Assembly (NCBI GenBank): GCA_902556355.1
Contig: CACDVW010000014.1
Span: 1 to 33,645 of the forward strand
Reading direction: 5' to 3'
From: an uncultured SAR86 cluster bacterium
GTDB taxonomy: Bacteria; Pseudomonadota; Gammaproteobacteria; Magnimaribacterales; D2472
DNA length: 33,645 nucleotides
Both the position numbers and the translations under genes were made by a program. Within the stretch, counting starts at the first letter, position 1. Every line of letters starts with the position of its first letter. Of the stretch, positions 31,619 through 33,645 are shown in pieces. Below the pieces are notes generated by a model. That model had not been told where the DNA came from and did not search any database. It saw only the letters and a program-made list of their open reading frames with translations.

Positions 31619-33645
31619 ATGAGCAAAATAAAAGAGTTATATCTTGGCGATAATCTTATTAATTCCTCAGACATAGAAATATCTGGAAAAGAAGTTGTTA
31701 TAAATAATGAAAACTTTTATAAGATTTCAAATGTGAACAAAATGAGACCTTTTTTCATGAGCATTGTGAGTGCTTATGATCATTGGTTATTTATTTCATC
31801 CTCTGGCGCCTTAAGTGCTGGAAGAAAGAACAGTAATAATTCACTATTCCCTTATTATACTGATGACAAGATATCAGAATCTTATGAGGTAACAGGCGGT
31901 AAATCTATATTCCATATTAATAAAGGTGGTAAAAATTTCTTGTGGGAACCTTTTACAAAGTCAGCAGATCTTATCTATAAAACTGAAAGAAATCTTTATA
32001 AAAATTTAAGAGGAAATAAGGTTATTTTTGAGGAGATTAATAATACGCTAGGTATTAAATTTTCTTATCAGTGGACAACATGTGACAGGTACGGTTTTGT
32101 AAAAACCTCTTCTTTAAAAAATCTTAATAAAGAAAACATTTCTGTATCTATATTAGATGGGTTTCAAAACATCTTACCTTGGGGTCTTAATGAGGGAATT
32201 CAGGCAAATACTAGTAATTTAGCAGATGCTTATAAAAGAAATGAACTGGATTCAGAATCAAAAATAGGTATTTTTGCATTGAGTGCAACTATCGTAGATC
32301 GTGCAGAGCCAAGTGAGGCCTTAAAAGCTAATATAGTTTTCCATCTTGGTCTTGATAATGCCAAGGTTTTACTTTCATCAGGCCAACTTGATCAATTTAG
32401 AAAAGGTCATGAAATAAAAGAAGAATTTGATATAAAAGCTGAAAGAGGAGCTTATTTTATAAATTCTGAAATTTCTTTAGCATGCGACGAAAAAAAAGAA
32501 TGGTTGTTTGCTGCAGATATTAATAAGTCTTCTTCAGATGTAGCGGCTCTTAAAAAAGAATTAATCACAAATAATGAATTAACAGAAAAAGTAAATAATG
32601 AAATTCTTAATTCATCCAATGAATTATATAAATTAGTAGGGTCATCTGATGGTATTCAGCTTTCAACCGATAGAAGAAGAAATATAAGACACTTTGCAAA
32701 TACTCTTTTTAACATTATGAGAGGAGGAATCTTCGATAAAGATTATCAAATTGAAAAAGATGATTTTATAAAATATATAACCAATGCAAATGTTAAATGT
32801 GGCAATAAAATGAGCTCAACATTTATCTCATGGCCTGATATTTTTGATTTAACTTTTTTAAGAGATTCTATTAACAAGAGCAATTCAAATACTTTTAAAA
32901 GGCTTGCTACTGAATATTTACCAATTAAATTTAGTAGAAGACACGGTGATCCAAGTAGACCCTGGAATAAATTTTCAATAAATACTCGTGATGATATGAC
33001 AGGTGAGAAGGTTCTTGATTATCAAGGTAACTGGAGAGATATTTTTCAAAATTGGGAGGCTTTAGCTTATTCATATCCTCAATTCATTGATGGAATGATT
33101 TATAGATTCCTTAACGCTTCAACCTTTGATGGCTATAATCCATACAGACTCACTAAAGATGGATTTGACTGGGAGACTATAGAACCTGATAACCCATGGT
33201 CATATATTGGCTACTGGGGAGACCATCAAATTATCTACTTATTAAAATTTTTAGAAATCTCTGAAAATTATTTTCCTCAAAGACTTAACTCATTTCTTAA
33301 TAAAGATGACTTTGTATATGCCAACGTTCCCTATGAGATCAAGGACTATAAATCTATTTATAAAGACCCTAAAAACACCATAGATTTTAATTTTGAGTTA
33401 GCAGAAGAAATTGAAAATAACAGACTAAAAGAAGGTGCTGATGGAGCTATTCTAAAAAACTATCAGGGTTTTATACACGAAGTAAATTTTTTAGAAAAAA
33501 TTCTTTCAACTGTCTTAGCAAAGCTATCAAATTTTGTTCCTGGAGCTGGTATTTGGATGAATACTCAAAGACCTGAGTGGAATGATGCTAATAATGCACT
33601 TGTTGGAAATGGCGTTTCAATGGTAACTCTTTATTATCTAAGACG
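31619..33645 (+). CDS. Large GH94/GH149-like glycosidase or phosphorylase (clan GH-Q type), 3' end cut off
   Basis: The frame opens 7 bp after glk and runs 675 codons to the window edge without a stop. There is no signal peptide, so the protein is cytoplasmic. The N-terminal part (about 45-115) has the pattern of a GH94-like beta-supersandwich: ISSSGALSAGRKNSNNSLFP, then YYTDDKISESYEVTGGKS and FLWEPF. After a helical linker, the part from about 440 looks like an (alpha/alpha)6 barrel: DYQGNWRDIFQNWEALAYSY, DGYNPYRLTKDG, PWSYIGYWGDHQIIYLLKFL and NTQRPEWNDANNALVG. Asp656 in EWNDANNAL resembles the WND motif that carries the acid of cellobiose phosphorylases. In this operon a phosphorylase acting on imported beta-glucan oligosaccharides (GH149 or GH161 style) would fit well. 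Identity is uncertain without the full sequence. Confidence 0.6.
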   Translation, partial: MSKIKELYLGDNLINSSDIEISGKEVVINNENFYKISNVNKMRPFFMSIVSAYDHWLFISSSGALSAGRKNSNNSLFPYYTDDKISESYEVTGGKSIFHINKGGKNFLWEPFTKSADLIYKTERNLYKNLRGNKVIFEEINNTLGIKFSYQWTTCDRYGFVKTSSLKNLNKENISVSILDGFQNILPWGLNEGIQANTSNLADAYKRNELDSESKIGIFALSATIVDRAEPSEALKANIVFHLGLDNAKVLLSSGQLDQFRKGHEIKEEFDIKAERGAYFINSEISLACDEKKEWLFAADINKSSSDVAALKKELITNNELTEKVNNEILNSSNELYKLVGSSDGIQLSTDRRRNIRHFANTLFNIMRGGIFDKDYQIEKDDFIKYITNANVKCGNKMSSTFISWPDIFDLTFLRDSINKSNSNTFKRLATEYLPIKFSRRHGDPSRPWNKFSINTRDDMTGEKVLDYQGNWRDIFQNWEALAYSYPQFIDGMIYRFLNASTFDGYNPYRLTKDGFDWETIEPDNPWSYIGYWGDHQIIYLLKFLEISENYFPQRLNSFLNKDDFVYANVPYEIKDYKSIYKDPKNTIDFNFELAEEIENNRLKEGADGAILKNYQGFIHEVNFLEKILSTVLAKLSNFVPGAGIWMNTQRPEWNDANNALVGNGVSMVTLYYLR

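Noticed and set aside
1-33645. tRNA or rRNA genes, prophage or integrated element
   Set aside because: No cloverleaf, rRNA segment, integrase or composition break was noticed; the genes are core metabolism throughout.

Overview
The window looks like a chromosomal stretch of an AT-rich, streamlined marine gammaproteobacterium, most likely of the SAR86 type. The reasons are strong A+T bias, very short intergenic gaps, start/stop overlaps (TAATG junctions), two large TonB-dependent receptors, a SapC/cupin cassette and HexR-type control of Entner-Doudoroff sugar metabolism. The lineage is inferred from style and gene content; no marker gene was tested.

Layout. 1-710 (-): 5'-complete, 3'-truncated fabI. 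946-3765 (+): TonB-dependent receptor with its own terminator. 3930-5069 (-): indoleamine 2,3-dioxygenase-type haem protein. 5163-5418 (+): strong promoter, an unassigned structured RNA and a terminator, with no reading frame. 5428-8694 (-): oadG-oadA-oadB, a Na+-pumping oxaloacetate decarboxylase. 8837-12595 (+): gapA-pyk-marC-pgl, the last with an apparent frameshift in an A10 run. 12815-17513 (+): second TonB-dependent receptor, then sapC and a JmjC-like cupin gene. 17519-18349 (-): hexR. 18464-33645 (+): one tight run of aceE-aceF-zwf-edd-eda-Na+/sugar symporter-GH3 lipoprotein-glucokinase-large glycosidase/phosphorylase-like gene, which runs off the window.

How it fits together. The long right-hand operon reads as one route from an oligosaccharide (probably a beta-glucan) to acetyl-CoA. 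An outer-membrane receptor, a lipoprotein GH3 beta-glucosidase, a Na+-coupled sugar symporter and glucokinase feed zwf/pgl/edd/eda, then gapA and pyk, then the pyruvate dehydrogenase E1 and E2. Near-palindromic 15-bp boxes of the HexR type lie in three intergenic regions: gapA/oadG, upstream of receptor 2, and hexR/aceE. They suggest that the KDPG-sensing regulator HexR controls almost everything from 5.4 kb to the end. The Na+-extruding decarboxylase shares its control region with gapA and could supply the ion gradient used by the symporter.

Points most worth a second look: the unassigned structured RNA at about 5197-5418; the HexR boxes that draw receptor 2/SapC/cupin and the oad Na+ pump into the sugar regulon; the base-for-base identical 206-bp duplication encoding two lipoyl domains in aceF; the A10 frameshift in pgl; and the final gene, which resembles clan GH-Q phosphorylases and is a candidate beta-glucan phosphorylase.
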